Source: Pseudomonas alcaligenes
Lineage (GTDB): Bacteria; Pseudomonadota; Gammaproteobacteria; Pseudomonadales; Pseudomonadaceae
Direction: 5' to 3'
Assembly (NCBI RefSeq): GCF_014490745.1
Contig: NZ_LZEU01000001.1
Coordinates: 4,119,501 to 4,183,500, forward strand
DNA length: 64,000 nucleotides
The notes beneath the pieces were generated by a model that saw only the letters and a list, made by a program, of their open reading frames with translations, was not told the origin of the DNA and made no database searches. This document shows, piece after piece, positions 1 through 11,193 of this stretch; position 1 is the first letter of the stretch, and every line of letters begins with the position of its first letter. The position numbers and the translations under genes were made by a program.

Positions 1-1
1 G

Positions 2-631
2 GGCGAGTTCATCCCGGTGCTGGAAGAGCTCGGCCTGGTGGTGCAGGTTGGCGACTGGGTGCTAGAAGAGGCCTGCCGCCAGCTCAAGGCCTGGCACGCG
101 GCCCAGGTGCGGGTGCCGAAGATCTCGGTGAACCTGTCCGCCCGCCAGTTCGCCGACGGCCAGCTGGCCATGCGCATCTCGCGCACCCTGGAAGACAGCG
201 GCGTACCGCCGGCCTGCCTGGAGCTGGAACTGACCGAAAGCATCCTGATGCGCGACGTCGGCGAGACCCTGCAGATCCTCGCCAGCCTGAAGAGACTCGG
301 CCTGTGCATCTCGGTCGATGACTTCGGCACCGGCTACTCCTCGCTCAACTACCTCAAGCAGTTCCCCATCGACGTGCTGAAGATCGACCGCAGCTTCGTC
401 GACGGCCTGCCCGGCGGCGAGCAGGATGCGCAGATCGCCCGCGCCATCATCGCCATGGCCCACAGCCTGAACCTGGCGGTAATCGCCGAGGGCGTGGAAA
501 CCCAGGAGCAGCTGGACTTCCTGCGCGAGCACGACTGCGACGAGGTGCAGGGCTTCCTGTTCGGCAAGCCGATGCCGGCCAAGCAGTTCGAGACCCAGTT
601 CAGCGGCCAGGCGCTGTTCGTCCTCAACTGA
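2..631 (+). CDS. EAL-domain c-di-GMP phosphodiesterase, C-terminal part
   Basis: The reading frame is open from the window edge, so the N-terminus (probably sensory and/or GGDEF domains) lies outside. About 209 codons of an EAL domain are visible. The conserved acidic and polar residues of active c-di-GMP phosphodiesterases are present: the Asn in VNLSARQF, the Glu in ELTES, the pair in DDFGTGYSSLNYL, the Lys in VLKIDRSFV, AEGVET and the closing QGFLFGKP. This pattern fits hydrolysis of c-di-GMP to pGpG. The gene ends 143 bases before glyA on the same strand. The missing N-terminal domains decide the signal sensed and cannot be inferred. Confidence 0.9.
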   Translation, partial: GEFIPVLEELGLVVQVGDWVLEEACRQLKAWHAAQVRVPKISVNLSARQFADGQLAMRISRTLEDSGVPPACLELELTESILMRDVGETLQILASLKRLGLCISVDDFGTGYSSLNYLKQFPIDVLKIDRSFVDGLPGGEQDAQIARAIIAMAHSLNLAVIAEGVETQEQLDFLREHDCDEVQGFLFGKPMPAKQFETQFSGQALFVLN

Positions 632-774
632 GCCAACCCCGCGCCAGATGGCCGGCGCAGCTGGGTGAAAGCCGCTTGTCCGCCACTTGACCGCCTTTCA
701 TGTGCCAGTCCGGGGGACATCGGGTAGAATGCGCGCCTTTCCCCTACCGCCCGCTGATAGATCAGGTGACCACC

Positions 775-2028
775 ATGTTCAGCCGTGATTTGACCATTGC
801 CCGCTACGATGCCGAACTCTTTGCCGCCATGGAGCAAGAAGCCCAGCGCCAGGAGCATCACATCGAGCTGATCGCCTCCGAGAACTACACCAGCCCGGCG
901 GTGATGGAAGCCCAGGGCAGCGTGCTGACCAACAAGTACGCCGAAGGCTACCCGGGCAAGCGCTACTACGGTGGCTGCGAGTACGTCGACATCGTCGAGC
1001 AACTGGCCATCGACCGTGCCAAGGAACTGTTCGGCGCCGACTACGCCAACGTCCAGCCGCACGCCGGTTCGCAAGCCAACAGCGCCGTGTACCTGGCCCT
1101 GCTGTCGGCCGGTGACACCATCCTCGGCATGAGCCTGGCCCACGGCGGCCACCTGACCCACGGCGCCAGCGTTTCCTCCTCCGGCAAGCTGTACAACGCC
1201 GTGCAGTACGGCATCACCGACGCCGGCCTGATCGACTACGACGAAGTCGAGCGCCTGGCCGTCGAGCACAAGCCGAAGATGATCGTGGCCGGCTTCTCCG
1301 CCTACTCGCAGGTACTGGACTTCGCCCGCTTCCGTGCCATCGCCGACAAGGTTGGTGCCTACCTGTTCGTCGACATGGCCCACGTGGCCGGTCTGGTTGC
1401 CGCTGGCGTGTACCCGAACCCGGTACCGTTCGCCGACGTGGTCACCACCACCACCCACAAGACCCTGCGCGGCCCGCGCGGCGGCCTGATCCTCGCGCGC
1501 AAGAACGAAGAGATCGAGAAGAAGCTCAACTCCGCCGTCTTCCCGGGCGCCCAGGGTGGCCCGCTGGAGCACGTGATCGCCGCCAAGGCCATCTGCTTCA
1601 AGGAAGCCCTGCAGCCTGAGTTCAAGGCCTACCAGCAGCAAGTGGTGAAGAACGCCCAGGCCATGGCCAGCGTGTTCATCGAGCGCGGTTTCGATGTCGT
1701 CTCCGGCGGCACCCAGAACCACCTGTTCCTGCTCTCGCTGATCAAGCAAGACATCACCGGTAAAGATGCCGACGCCGCCCTGGGTCGCGCCTTCATCACC
1801 GTGAACAAGAACAGCGTGCCGAACGACCCGCGTTCGCCGTTCGTCACCTCCGGCCTGCGCATCGGCACCCCGGCTGTCACCACTCGCGGCTTCAAGGAAG
1901 CCGAGTGCAAGGAACTGGCCGGCTGGATCTGCGACATCCTGCAGAACATGGGCGACGAGTCCGTGGTCGACGCAGTACGCGAGAAGGTCAAGGCCATCTG
2001 CGCCAAGCTGCCGGTGTACGGCAAGTAA
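775..2028 (+). CDS. glyA: Serine hydroxymethyltransferase
   Basis: This is the 417-residue PLP enzyme that interconverts serine plus tetrahydrofolate with glycine plus methylene-tetrahydrofolate, the main source of one-carbon units. The PLP lysine is Lys229 in [11 protein letters not shown], the same position as in E. coli GlyA, and the length equals the family norm. The frame is open further upstream, but the ATG at 775 gives the canonical N-terminus [19 protein letters not shown] sequence at 725-730 resembles a -10 box, without a convincing -35. The gene stands alone and ends at a strong terminator. Confidence 0.97.
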   Translation: MFSRDLTIARYDAELFAAMEQEAQRQEHHIELIASENYTSPAVMEAQGSVLTNKYAEGYPGKRYYGGCEYVDIVEQLAIDRAKELFGADYANVQPHAGSQANSAVYLALLSAGDTILGMSLAHGGHLTHGASVSSSGKLYNAVQYGITDAGLIDYDEVERLAVEHKPKMIVAGFSAYSQVLDFARFRAIADKVGAYLFVDMAHVAGLVAAGVYPNPVPFADVVTTTTHKTLRGPRGGLILARKNEEIEKKLNSAVFPGAQGGPLEHVIAAKAICFKEALQPEFKAYQQQVVKNAQAMASVFIERGFDVVSGGTQNHLFLLSLIKQDITGKDADAALGRAFITVNKNSVPNDPRSPFVTSGLRIGTPAVTTRGFKEAECKELAGWICDILQNMGDESVVDAVREKVKAICAKLPVYGK

Positions 2029-2044
2029 GCCTCAGCGCGGCATG

Positions 2045-2072
2045 AAAAAGCCCGGCACTTGCCGGGCTTTTT
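2045..2072 (+). terminator. Rho-independent terminator of glyA
   Basis: A 7-bp GC stem (GCCCGGC/GCCGGGC) with a 4-base loop starts 17 bases after the glyA stop. It is preceded by five A and followed by five T, so it can work in both directions. It may also stop transcripts of the convergent GTPase gene. Confidence 0.93.
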
Positions 2073-2081
2073 CGTTTCTAC

Positions 2082-2108
2082 CTCCCCTCTCCCTGAGGGA
2101 GAGGGAGT
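2082..2108. repeat. Core copy of the CTCTCCC/GGGAGAG palindromic repeat
   Basis: CTCCCCTCTCCCT and AGGGAGAGGGAG form a hairpin with one bulged C, in the gap between the convergent glyA and GTPase genes. It is the minimal core of the family seen in longer form at 20546-20580, 45289-45390 and 45790-45893. The flanking CCCTCACCCC / GGGGTGAGGG arms are absent here. Confidence 0.75.
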
Positions 2109-2120
2109 CATCAGCCTCAT

Positions 2121-3092
2121 CTACCCGAGCGCGGCAAAACCAGCGCGAATTTCCTCTTCCGACAGATTGTCGCCGATCAGCACCAGCACGCTCTCGCGCG
2201 CCTCATCCGCGCCCCATTCGGCATCCCAGTCGAAGCCGTACAGGCGCAGCACGCCCTGGAACACCAGGCGCCGCGGCTCGCCGGCCACACAGAGCACGCC
2301 CTTGTAGCGCAGCAGCGAATTGCCGTGGCGCTCCAGCAGACCCTCCATGAAGGCGTTGAGCCTGTTCTTGTCCAGCGGCTGCTCGCTGCGCAGCACCAGG
2401 CTGGCGATGCGGTCGGCGCTGCCGGCAGGAGCCGTCAGCGGACGCAGCACCAGCGCCGGGCCGAGCTGTGCATCCAGCTCGAAGCCACGCACATCGAGCA
2501 GTGCGGCCAGGTCGATGCGGCCATGCTCGACCACCTGGATCGGCGCCCGCCGGTTGATCCGCTGCAGGCGCTGGCGCAGCGCTTCGACCTGCTCGGCCGT
2601 GGCCAGGTCGGTCTTGCTCAGCAGGATGCGATCGGCGAAACCGACCTGGGCCTGGGCGATAGCCTCCTGCAGATGGCGCTCGGCATTCACCGCATCGACC
2701 AGGGTGACGATGGCGTCGAGGTGGTAACGCTGGGCCAGTTCTTCGTCGGCGAAGAAGGTCTGCGCCACCGGTGCCGGGTCGGCCAGGCCGGTGCACTCGA
2801 TCACCAGGCGGTCGAAGGCCAGCTCGCCGCTGTCCAGCTTGTCCAGCAGGAGGAACAGCGCCTTCTCCAGCTCGACATGGATCGAGCAGCAGACGCAGCC
2901 GTTGGCCAGGGTCACCAGCTCCACCGGGCGGTCGCCGAGCAGCTGGCCATCGATCGGCACCTCGCTGAACTCGTTCTCGATCACCGCCAGCTTGAGGCCA
3001 TGCTCGGCCTGCAGCATGTGGCGCAACAGGGTGGTCTTGCCAGAACCGAGAAAGCCGGTGAGCACGGTGACGGGAATCGGGGAATGGGCCAT
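2121..3092 (-). CDS. yjiA: CobW/COG0523 family GTPase, YjiA-like
   Basis: A 323-residue P-loop GTPase of the COG0523 group, whose members serve as metallochaperones or metal-insertion GTPases. Walker A is GFLGSGKTT (residues 13-21). The metal-binding CXCC motif of the family is CVCC (residues 66-69), followed by a C-terminal CobW_C domain. A GTG lies four codons upstream, but GAGG is spaced correctly for the ATG at 3092. As in E. coli (btsT-yjiX-yjiA) it follows the pyruvate transporter gene and yjiX on the same strand. Here a REP pair and a terminator separate it from yjiX, so it is probably transcribed at least partly on its own. The client metal protein is unknown. Confidence 0.88.
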   Translation of the reverse strand: MAHSPIPVTVLTGFLGSGKTTLLRHMLQAEHGLKLAVIENEFSEVPIDGQLLGDRPVELVTLANGCVCCSIHVELEKALFLLLDKLDSGELAFDRLVIECTGLADPAPVAQTFFADEELAQRYHLDAIVTLVDAVNAERHLQEAIAQAQVGFADRILLSKTDLATAEQVEALRQRLQRINRRAPIQVVEHGRIDLAALLDVRGFELDAQLGPALVLRPLTAPAGSADRIASLVLRSEQPLDKNRLNAFMEGLLERHGNSLLRYKGVLCVAGEPRRLVFQGVLRLYGFDWDAEWGADEARESVLVLIGDNLSEEEIRAGFAALG

Positions 3093-3118
3093 GCGGAGCC
3101 TCACGGATGATCAATAGC

Positions 3119-3181
3119 GTAGGAGCGAGCTCTGCTCGCGAACGATTGCGCCAGGGCTTCGCGAGCAGAGCTCGCTCCTAC
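3119..3181. repeat. REP inverted pair, GTAGGAGCGAGC family
   Basis: Two perfect 24-bp arms (GTAGGAGCGAGCTCTGCTCG..., positions 3119-3142 and 3158-3181) face each other across a 15-base loop. This matches the well-known Pseudomonas REP/BIME layout. It is the only copy of this family in the window and lies between yjiX and the GTPase gene. Confidence 0.9.
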
Positions 3182-3212
3182 AAAAAAGCGCGCCACGACT
3201 GGGCGTGGCGCG
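3182..3212 (-). terminator. Rho-independent terminator after yjiX
   Basis: Read on the minus strand, a 9-bp stem (CGCGCCACG/CGTGGCGCG) with a 6-base loop is followed by TTTTTT, 20 bases after the yjiX stop. It should end the btsT-yjiX transcript before the GTPase gene. Confidence 0.88.
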
Positions 3213-3231
3213 TGGGTGTGGCGGGAGTCTA

Positions 3232-3435
3232 TCAGCAGCAGCGGATGGGCCGTCCTTTGCCTCCGCCGTAGCGCGCCTCCTGGCGCTCACGGAAGAACGC
3301 CTCGTAGCTCATCACCGGCTGATCCGGGTGCTTGTTGCGCATGTGCTCGACGTAATTGTCGTAGTCGGGCATGCCCACCAGCATGCGCGCGGCCTGCCCG
3401 AGGTATTTGCCCATGCGACTCAGGTCATCGAACAT
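3232..3435 (-). CDS. yjiX: YbdD/YjiX family small protein (DUF466)
   Basis: A 67-residue protein with the family core [20 protein letters not shown] and the typical Cys-rich end (IRCC). Family members sit beside CstA/BtsT-type transporters in many proteobacteria, and their biochemical role is not settled. The ATG at 3435 follows a strong GAGGAGA Shine-Dalgarno sequence. It starts 10 bases after the transporter stop codon, so the two are one operon, ended by the terminator at 3182-3212. Confidence 0.9.
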   Translation of the reverse strand: MFDDLSRMGKYLGQAARMLVGMPDYDNYVEHMRNKHPDQPVMSYEAFFRERQEARYGGGKGRPIRCC

Positions 3436-3445
3436 GCGCGTCTCC

Positions 3446-5512
3446 TCAGGCGTCCGGAAGCGGCTGGAACGGGGTTTCCCGATCAGTGCGCTGCGGCGTG
3501 ATCCACGCCGCGCGGCCGACCTTGATGGCGTAGAACAGCACGCTGAGCACGACGAACAGGAACAGCACGGTCAGGGTCGCGTTGGTGTAGGCGTTGAAGA
3601 TCACGTGGTTCATCTGCACCGCGTCCTTGGCCGGGGCGAGGATCTGCCCGGCGGCCTGGGCGTCGCTGTACTTCTTGGCCAGGGCCAGGAAGCCCACCGC
3701 CGGGTTGGGGTCGAGCAGCTTGATCAGCCCCGCGGTGGTGGTGCAGATCAGCAGCCAGGTGGCCGGGATCAGGGTCACCCAGACATAGCGCTGGCGCTTC
3801 ATCTTGATCAGCACCACGCAGCCGAGCATCAGGGCGATGCCGGCAAGCATCTGGTTGGAGATGCCGAACAGCGGCCACAGGGTGTTGATGCCGCCCAGCG
3901 GGTCGATCACCCCCTGGTACAGCAGCCAGCCCCACAGGGCCACGCAACCGGCGGTGCCGACCACGTTGGCGCCCCAGGACTCGGTCTTCTTCAGCGCCGG
4001 CACGAAGTTGCCCAGCAGATCCTGCAGCATGAAGCGCCCGGCACGGGTGCCGGCGTCCACCGCGGTGAGAATGAACAGCGCCTCGAACAGAATGGCGAAG
4101 TGGTACCAGAAGGCCATGGTGTTCTCACCCGGCAACACCTGGTGGAGGATCTGCGCGATGCCCACGGCCAGGGTCGGCGCACCGCCGGCACGGGCCAGAA
4201 TGGTGTGCTCGCCGATATCGCGGGCGGTGGCTTCCAGCGCCTCCGGGGTAATGGCGAAGCCCCAGCTGCTGATCGTCGTGGCCACCGCATTGACGTCGGC
4301 ACCGACCACCGCGGCCGGGCTGTTCATGGCGAAGTACACGCCCGGCTCGATCACCGAGGCGGCGACCATAGCCATGATGGCGACGAACGACTCCATCAGC
4401 ATGCCGCCGTAGCCGATGTAACGGGCATGGGACTCGCTGGCCAAGAGCTTGGGCGTGGTGCCCGAGCTGATCAGCGCATGGAAGCCCGATACGGCCCCGC
4501 AAGCGATGGTGATAAACAGGAAGGGGAACAGCGCGCCCTTCCACACCGGGCCAGTGCCGTCGGTGAACTGGGTCAGCGCCGGCATCTTCAGTTCCGGCAT
4601 GGTGATCAGGATGCCGATGGCCAGGGCGACGATGGTGCCGATCTTGAGGAAGGTCGACAGGTAATCGCGCGGAGCGAGGATCAGCCACACCGGCAGTACG
4701 GCAGCGACGAAGCCGTAGCCGATCAGCATCCAGGTGATCTGGATACCGGTGAAGGTGAACACCGGCGCCCACTCGGGGCTGGCCGCCACCTGGCCACCCA
4801 GCCAGATCGAGCCGAGCAGCAGGGCCACGCCGACCACCGAGATCTCGCCGATACGGCCAGGGCGGATATAGCGCATGTAGATGCCCATGAGCATGGCAAT
4901 CGGGATGGTCGCCATCACCGTGAACATGCCCCAGGGGCTTTCGGCCAGGGCCTTGACCACGATCAGCGAGAGCACCGCGAGGATGATGATCATGATCAGG
5001 AAGGCGCCGAACAGGGCGATGGTGCCGGGCACCTGGCCCATTTCCTCGCGCACCAGCTCGCCCAGCGAGCGGCCGTTGCGGCGGCTGGAGATGAACAGCA
5101 CCATGAAGTCCTGCACCGCGCCGGCCAGCACCACCCCGGCGATCAGCCACAGGGTGCCGGGCAGGTAGCCCATCTGCGCGGCGAGCACCGGGCCGACCAG
5201 CGGGCCGGCGCCGGCGATGGCGGCGAAATGGTGACCGAAGAGGATGTGCTTGTTGGTCGGCACATAGTCCAGACCGTCGTTGTTGAGCAGCGCCGGGGTG
5301 GCGCGGGCGGGATCGAGCTGCATCACCCGGGTGGCGATGAACAGGCTGTAGTAGCGGTAGGCGACCAGGTAGAGGGCGACGGCTGCCACCACGATCCACA
5401 AGGCGTTGATGGCTTCGCCGCGGCGTAGCGCCACGACACCCAAGGCACAGGCGCCTGCCACTGCCAGCACTGCCCAGGGCAGGTGACGCAGCGGGCTATT
5501 GTTATTGTTCAT
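3446..5512 (-). CDS. btsT: CstA/BtsT family pyruvate (or peptide) transporter
   Basis: A 688-residue inner-membrane protein with about 16-18 hydrophobic segments and the CstA-family hallmarks [20 protein letters not shown] and [13 protein letters not shown] stretches (here [18 protein letters not shown]). E. coli BtsT is a pyruvate/proton symporter, and CstA also imports pyruvate and was first linked to peptide use. The yjiX-yjiA context favours the BtsT side. The start at [12 protein letters not shown] was chosen over an upstream in-frame ATG because it gives the normal N-terminus. The divergent gap (5513-5674) contains a GACC-TT-GGTC dyad at 5582-5591, which could be an operator. Confidence 0.9.
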   Translation of the reverse strand: MNNNNSPLRHLPWAVLAVAGACALGVVALRRGEAINALWIVVAAVALYLVAYRYYSLFIATRVMQLDPARATPALLNNDGLDYVPTNKHILFGHHFAAIAGAGPLVGPVLAAQMGYLPGTLWLIAGVVLAGAVQDFMVLFISSRRNGRSLGELVREEMGQVPGTIALFGAFLIMIIILAVLSLIVVKALAESPWGMFTVMATIPIAMLMGIYMRYIRPGRIGEISVVGVALLLGSIWLGGQVAASPEWAPVFTFTGIQITWMLIGYGFVAAVLPVWLILAPRDYLSTFLKIGTIVALAIGILITMPELKMPALTQFTDGTGPVWKGALFPFLFITIACGAVSGFHALISSGTTPKLLASESHARYIGYGGMLMESFVAIMAMVAASVIEPGVYFAMNSPAAVVGADVNAVATTISSWGFAITPEALEATARDIGEHTILARAGGAPTLAVGIAQILHQVLPGENTMAFWYHFAILFEALFILTAVDAGTRAGRFMLQDLLGNFVPALKKTESWGANVVGTAGCVALWGWLLYQGVIDPLGGINTLWPLFGISNQMLAGIALMLGCVVLIKMKRQRYVWVTLIPATWLLICTTTAGLIKLLDPNPAVGFLALAKKYSDAQAAGQILAPAKDAVQMNHVIFNAYTNATLTVLFLFVVLSVLFYAIKVGRAAWITPQRTDRETPFQPLPDA

Positions 5513-5674
5513 AGGTACTCCCAACGAATGGACAGACAGGCTGCCGCACAAGCTTAGTCCTTCCACCGTAATCCTCTATGCGACCTTGGTCTAGACGCGA
5601 CGCGTGCCCGCCATCGAGCCATTTCCGCGGTTAAACTGAGGCTCCTTTTCGGCGCCTGCCAGGATCGCTTCGCC

Positions 5675-6859
5675 GTGCCACTTCACCCCCTGCTCCGCTC
5701 GCTCGTCTGCCTGCTCGCCCTGCTCGGGCTGGGCGCCTGCACGCCACCGGCAGAACTCGACCAGCAGCTGTACATCTGGCAGCGCCAGTGGCTGCCGGCC
5801 CATGCCGGTGCCCTGGCGCAGAGCCATGCCGACTTCGCCACCCTGCGCGTGCTGGCCCTGCAGGCCCACCCGCAGGCCGGCTGGGCGCGCGCCCATGTCG
5901 ATCTGCAGCTGCTCAAGCGCGACGGCCGCCCGCTGATCGCCGTGGTGCGCCTGGACGGCCAGCTGCCACAACTGGATCAGCCTGCCATCGTCAGCCAGAT
6001 CACCCGCCTGCTACGCGACTGGCAGGCCGCCGGCGTGCGCCTGGCCGGTATCGAGATCGACCACGACTGCGCCAGTGCGCGCCTGCCCGCCTATGCCGAA
6101 CTGCTCGGCGAACTGCGCCGGAGCCTGCCGGCCGACCTGCCGCTGAGCATCACCGCCCTGCCCGCCTGGCTGGCCAGCCCGGAGCTGGACAAGCTGCTGG
6201 CCAGGGTCGACAGCTCGGTGCTGCAGGTGCACGCGGTTAACGACCCGCGCCGCGGCCTGTTCGACCCCGCGCAGGCCCTGGACTGGGCCGAGCGTTACGC
6301 CGAGCGCAGCCGCCAGCCCTTCCACCTGGCCCTGCCGGCCTACGGCGTGGCGCTGACCGCCGATGGTCAGGTGGAAAGCGAGGTGCCGCTGCGCCAGGGC
6401 GGGCCGCGGCGCGAACTGCAGGCCGAGCCGCAACAGGTCGCCGAGTTGCTGCGCACCTTGCGTGACAATCCGCCCGCGCACCTGGCCGGAGTCATCTGGT
6501 TCCGCCTGCCACTGCCCGGCGACCGCCGCGCCTGGCCCATGGAGACCCTGCTGGCGGTGGTACGCGACCAGCCCCTGCAAGCAGCCCTGGGCGTGGCGCG
6601 CCGGCAGAACGGCGCCGTCAGCGAGCTGCAACTGTTCAACCACGGCACCCTGGCCAGCACCCTGCCCAGCCGTATCGAGCTGCCGGCCCAGGACTGCGAA
6701 GCGGCCGACGGGCTCGGTGCCTATCGCGTGGAAAGCAGCCCCACGGGCCTGCGCTTTACCCGCCAACAGCCCGGCCAGCTGGCCGCCGGCGGCCAGCGTG
6801 CACTGGGCTGGGCCCGCTGCGCACGAATCGATCAAGGAGGATTGCATGTCGAGCTTTAA
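5675..6859 (+). CDS. DUF3142 family lipoprotein
   Basis: 394 residues starting at GTG, with AGGA about ten bases upstream. The N-terminus is a lipoprotein signal with lipobox LGAC (lipidated Cys22). The body resembles DUF3142 proteins, which have a TIM-barrel-like glycoside-hydrolase look, with IAVVRLDGQLPQ, GIEIDHDCAS and LPAYGVAL segments. No function is established for the family. The last 14 bases overlap the next gene, whose Shine-Dalgarno sequence lies inside this one. It is therefore the first gene of a translationally coupled operon that ends in mapZ. Confidence 0.75.
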   Translation: MPLHPLLRSLVCLLALLGLGACTPPAELDQQLYIWQRQWLPAHAGALAQSHADFATLRVLALQAHPQAGWARAHVDLQLLKRDGRPLIAVVRLDGQLPQLDQPAIVSQITRLLRDWQAAGVRLAGIEIDHDCASARLPAYAELLGELRRSLPADLPLSITALPAWLASPELDKLLARVDSSVLQVHAVNDPRRGLFDPAQALDWAERYAERSRQPFHLALPAYGVALTADGQVESEVPLRQGGPRRELQAEPQQVAELLRTLRDNPPAHLAGVIWFRLPLPGDRRAWPMETLLAVVRDQPLQAALGVARRQNGAVSELQLFNHGTLASTLPSRIELPAQDCEAADGLGAYRVESSPTGLRFTRQQPGQLAAGGQRALGWARCARIDQGGLHVEL

Positions 6860-9053
6860 AGACCATCGCCGCCATCTGCTGGCACTGGCCGTCGCCAGCC
6901 TGCTGCCACTGGCCACGGCCCAGGCCTGCGGGCCGGACTTCCCCTATCGCCTGCTGGGCGACCGCAGCAACGCCCTGAGCCAGCTGCCGGAAGGCAACTT
7001 CGCCGTGGAGATCAAGCGCCTCGGCCAGGACATCGACGGCCTCAAGCCCTCCACCGAGGCCACCATCGCCCCCTACTGGGACGACAGCACCCAGCAATAC
7101 CTGGATGCCCGCGTGGCCGCGGAGAAACAGCAGCTGAGCGCCGCCCAGTTCGAGCTGATCAGCCAGCTGCGCAGCCTCAGCGATGCGCACCAGGCCGAAG
7201 CCGCCGGCGCCGCCCTGCCGACCGAGCTGCGCCTGTACAGCGCCGGCGCAGTGGCGTTCGCCCAGCAGGACATGGCCCTGGCAGCCGAGTACTTCCAGCG
7301 CGTGCTGGCCCTGCCGGCCGCCGAGCGCCCGCTGCGCAGCACCTGGGCCGCCTACTCCCTGGGCCGCGCCCTGAGCAGCCTGGCCGTCAGCGCAGCGGAC
7401 AGCGAGCTCGACGAGGCCGCCCTGCTGCAGCGCCAGCAGGATCTGCTGGCCCAGGCCCACCGAGCCTACCAACAGGCCCGCGAACTGAGCCGCAACGGCT
7501 TCAGCGACCCCCTGGAGCTGGGCATCGCCAGCCTTGGCGAGGAGGCCCGCCTGCAGCTGGACAACAACGACTGGCCCGGCGCCATCCGTCTCTATGCCAG
7601 TCAGGCCCGCCTGGGCTCGACCACCGGCTACAGCTCGCTGCGCCAGCTGACCTGGGCGCTCAGCGACAAGAGCGACACCGAGCTGCAGCAGCTGCTGGCC
7701 AGCCAGGAAGTCCAGCAGCTGCTGGCCGCCCAGTTGTTCAGCCGGATCGACGACTACGACAGCCACGACAAGCAGAGCCAGCGCCTGCTGGCCCTGCTGC
7801 AGGCACACAGCCCGCTGGTTCCGGCGCTGGCCGACCGCCTGGCTGCGCTGAGCTACCAGCAGGGCGACTACGCCGCCGCCCAGCGCTTCGTCGCCCAGGC
7901 CGGCGACAGCGGCCTGGCCTGGTGGCTGCGGGCCAAACTGGCACTGCAGGTCGGCGACAAGCCGGCGGCCGTGGCGGCCTATGCCAAGGCGGCCAAGGCC
8001 TTCCCCGCGGACGAGGACTGGGGCTGGCGCCGCAACGCCAACTGGGACTACGAAACGCTCAAGCCGCGCTGCCGCATCGAAGGCGAGATGGCCATCCTGG
8101 CCCTGGAACGTGGCGACTACCTGGAGGCTTTCGACCAGCTCTACCGCAGCGGCGAGATCTACTGGCAGGACGCTGCCGAAGTGGCCGAGCGGGTGCTGAG
8201 CAGCGACGAACTCAAGGGTTATATCGACGCCAAGGTCGCCGCCGCCCCGCCACCACCGGCCGGCCAGGAGCAGTACTACTGGGAACGTCCACTAGCCACC
8301 AGCGCCCGCGAACTGCTCGGCCGGCGCCTGCTGCGCGAGGGCCGCTACGCCGAAGCCGTGCCATATTTCGCCAGCGCCGAACTGCAGGACGCGGCCCGCC
8401 AGTACGGCGCGGCCCGCGAGCAGGCGGAGGACGCCTGGACGGCCAGCGGTCGCGCCGAAGGCTACTACCGCGCCGCCAAGCTGGCCCGCGAACAGGGCAT
8501 GGAGCTGCTCGGCTATGAGCTGGGCCCGGACGAAGCCTGGAACGCGGGCTCCTACGGCAGCGAGTTCGGCAAACCGGTGCAGGCCGCCGGTCTGCTCACG
8601 GCCGCCGAAGCCCAGTTGCAGAACGCCAGCGCCGCCGAACCCAACCGGCGCTTCCACTACCGCTTCGTCGCCGCCGAGCTGGCCAACCAGGCCGCCGACC
8701 TGCTGCCGCCGCGCAGCCAGGCCTTCGCCGCCGTGCTGTGCAAGGCCAGCGGCTGGCTGCAGTACCGCGACCTGGCGGCCGCCCAGGGCTACTATCGACG
8801 CTATGTGCAAGAGGGGCCCTATGTGGACTGGGCGGAGAACTTCGGCCTCAACTGCCAGGAGCCGGACTTCGCCCGCGCCGAGCAGCGCCGCTGGCAGGAA
8901 CGCCAGCAAGCCGTACGCCAGGCCCTGCGCCCCTACAAGTACGGGTTGCTGCTCGGCCTGCTGGCGCTGCCGGCGCTGGCCATCTACTGGCGGCAACGTC
9001 GCCGTGGCTTGGCTATAGTGGATAAAACCGCAGAGGAATCACGCAATGAGTGA
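6846..9053 (+). CDS. Large exported helical-repeat protein of unknown function
   Basis: A 735-residue protein, starting at ATG after AAGGAGG, with a signal peptide cleaved near ATAQA-C. The body is Ala/Leu/Gln-rich and helical, resembling TPR-like repeats (for example [32 protein letters not shown]). A C-terminal membrane segment ([17 protein letters not shown]) is followed by an Arg-rich cytoplasmic end, so most of the protein should be periplasmic and anchored at its C-terminus. It overlaps the DUF3142 lipoprotein gene upstream and mapZ downstream (8 bases). I do not recognise a named family. A scaffold or envelope assembly role is only a guess. Confidence 0.7.
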   Translation: MSSFKDHRRHLLALAVASLLPLATAQACGPDFPYRLLGDRSNALSQLPEGNFAVEIKRLGQDIDGLKPSTEATIAPYWDDSTQQYLDARVAAEKQQLSAAQFELISQLRSLSDAHQAEAAGAALPTELRLYSAGAVAFAQQDMALAAEYFQRVLALPAAERPLRSTWAAYSLGRALSSLAVSAADSELDEAALLQRQQDLLAQAHRAYQQARELSRNGFSDPLELGIASLGEEARLQLDNNDWPGAIRLYASQARLGSTTGYSSLRQLTWALSDKSDTELQQLLASQEVQQLLAAQLFSRIDDYDSHDKQSQRLLALLQAHSPLVPALADRLAALSYQQGDYAAAQRFVAQAGDSGLAWWLRAKLALQVGDKPAAVAAYAKAAKAFPADEDWGWRRNANWDYETLKPRCRIEGEMAILALERGDYLEAFDQLYRSGEIYWQDAAEVAERVLSSDELKGYIDAKVAAAPPPPAGQEQYYWERPLATSARELLGRRLLREGRYAEAVPYFASAELQDAARQYGAAREQAEDAWTASGRAEGYYRAAKLAREQGMELLGYELGPDEAWNAGSYGSEFGKPVQAAGLLTAAEAQLQNASAAEPNRRFHYRFVAAELANQAADLLPPRSQAFAAVLCKASGWLQYRDLAAAQGYYRRYVQEGPYVDWAENFGLNCQEPDFARAEQRRWQERQQAVRQALRPYKYGLLLGLLALPALAIYWRQRRRGLAIVDKTAEESRNE

Positions 9054-9417
9054 TACGACCACCGAGCGTCGGCGCTTCCAGCGCATCGCCTTCGACGCCG
9101 CCACCGAGATCGCCCAGGGCGAGCGGCGTTGGGCGGTTGCCCTGCACGATGTGTCGCTCAAGGGCCTGCTGGTCAAACGCCCGCGCGACTGGAACGGCGA
9201 CCCCGACCAGCCCTTCAACGCCACCCTCAGCCTGGACGGCGACATCCGCATCCAGATGGAAGTGGTACTGACCCGCACCCGCGACGACCTGCTCGGCTTC
9301 GTCTGCCGGCATATCGACCTGGACTCGATCAGCCACCTGCGCCGCCTGGTGGAACTCAACCTGGGCGACGAGAGCCTGCTGGAGCGCGAACTGGCCGCCC
9401 TGGGCGAAGACGACTAA
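9046..9417 (+). CDS. mapZ: PilZ-domain c-di-GMP receptor, MapZ-like
   Basis: A 123-residue single-domain PilZ protein. Both c-di-GMP-binding signatures are intact: RxxxR (Arg9-Arg13) and DxSxxG (Asp35-Gly40, DVSLKG). Size and neighbourhood (btsT cluster upstream, radA downstream) match P. aeruginosa PA4608/MapZ. In P. aeruginosa MapZ binds the chemotaxis methyltransferase CheR1 in a c-di-GMP-dependent way and lowers receptor methylation. It overlaps the preceding exported-protein gene and is followed by a terminator. Transfer of the CheR1 role to this organism is inference. Confidence 0.92.
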   Translation: MSDTTTERRRFQRIAFDAATEIAQGERRWAVALHDVSLKGLLVKRPRDWNGDPDQPFNATLSLDGDIRIQMEVVLTRTRDDLLGFVCRHIDLDSISHLRRLVELNLGDESLLERELAALGEDD

Positions 9418-9434
9418 AACCACTCCACAACTGC

Positions 9435-9461
9435 AAAGGGCGCCAATCGGCGCCCTTTGTT
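9435..9461. terminator. Bidirectional terminator between mapZ and a small gene
   Basis: A 10-bp stem (AAAGGGCGCC/GGCGCCCTTT) with loop AATC begins 18 bases after the mapZ stop. The A-tract and T-tract sides let it serve both mapZ (plus) and the small minus-strand ORF ending at 9475. Confidence 0.88.
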
Positions 9462-9474
9462 TATCCAGCTCGGT

Positions 9475-9624
9475 TCAGCGCCCGCCGCCGGGCCGCGGCT
9501 GGCGCAAACGCGCCTGCAGCCGCCGCGCACCCATGCTCGCCTCACGGCGCGCTTCGGCACTATCGCGGGGCTGCCCCGGCTGATAATTGAGGGTTTTGGC
9601 GAAGAAGTCGAAGAACAGGAACAT
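9475..9624 (-). CDS. Small basic protein of 49 residues, unknown
   Basis: A short ORF starting at ATG with GGAG six to seven bases upstream and ending just before the mapZ terminator. The N-terminus is MFLFFDFFAKTLNY and the rest is Arg/Gln-rich and basic (ARRLQARLRQPRPGGGR). A hydrophobic aromatic start followed by a charged tail suggests a membrane-peripheral or nucleic-acid-binding microprotein, but no family is recognised. It lies 112 bases downstream of radA on the same strand and might share its transcript. Confidence 0.5.
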   Translation of the reverse strand: MFLFFDFFAKTLNYQPGQPRDSAEARREASMGARRLQARLRQPRPGGGR

Positions 9625-9735
9625 GGCTTATCTCCGTTATGCACATGGCTCCATGCTCCTCCCCGTCGGCTCGCCAAAGATTGATCTGCAGCAAGCGTCA
9701 GGCGGCGCCCCCAGCGGCAGAGCGCCGCAGGGGCA

Positions 9736-11103
<1,368 letters not shown>

Positions 11104-11193
11104 GAAAAACTCCGCCCGCTGGAAAAGCGCCGATCATAGCGGCTGGGCCGCTCCTCGGCAGCATTCATGCAGGCTTTGGCGTCGCCGCGCGCA

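Noticed and set aside
3371..5428. Plus-strand open frame of about 685 codons opposite btsT
   Set aside because: The translation is His/Asp/Gln-rich shadow sequence. The opposite strand encodes a full-length CstA/BtsT transporter.
5582..5591. GACC-TT-GGTC dyad upstream of btsT as a defined operator
   Set aside because: Only four-base arms and no recognised regulator motif, so it is mentioned with the gene but not called as a site.
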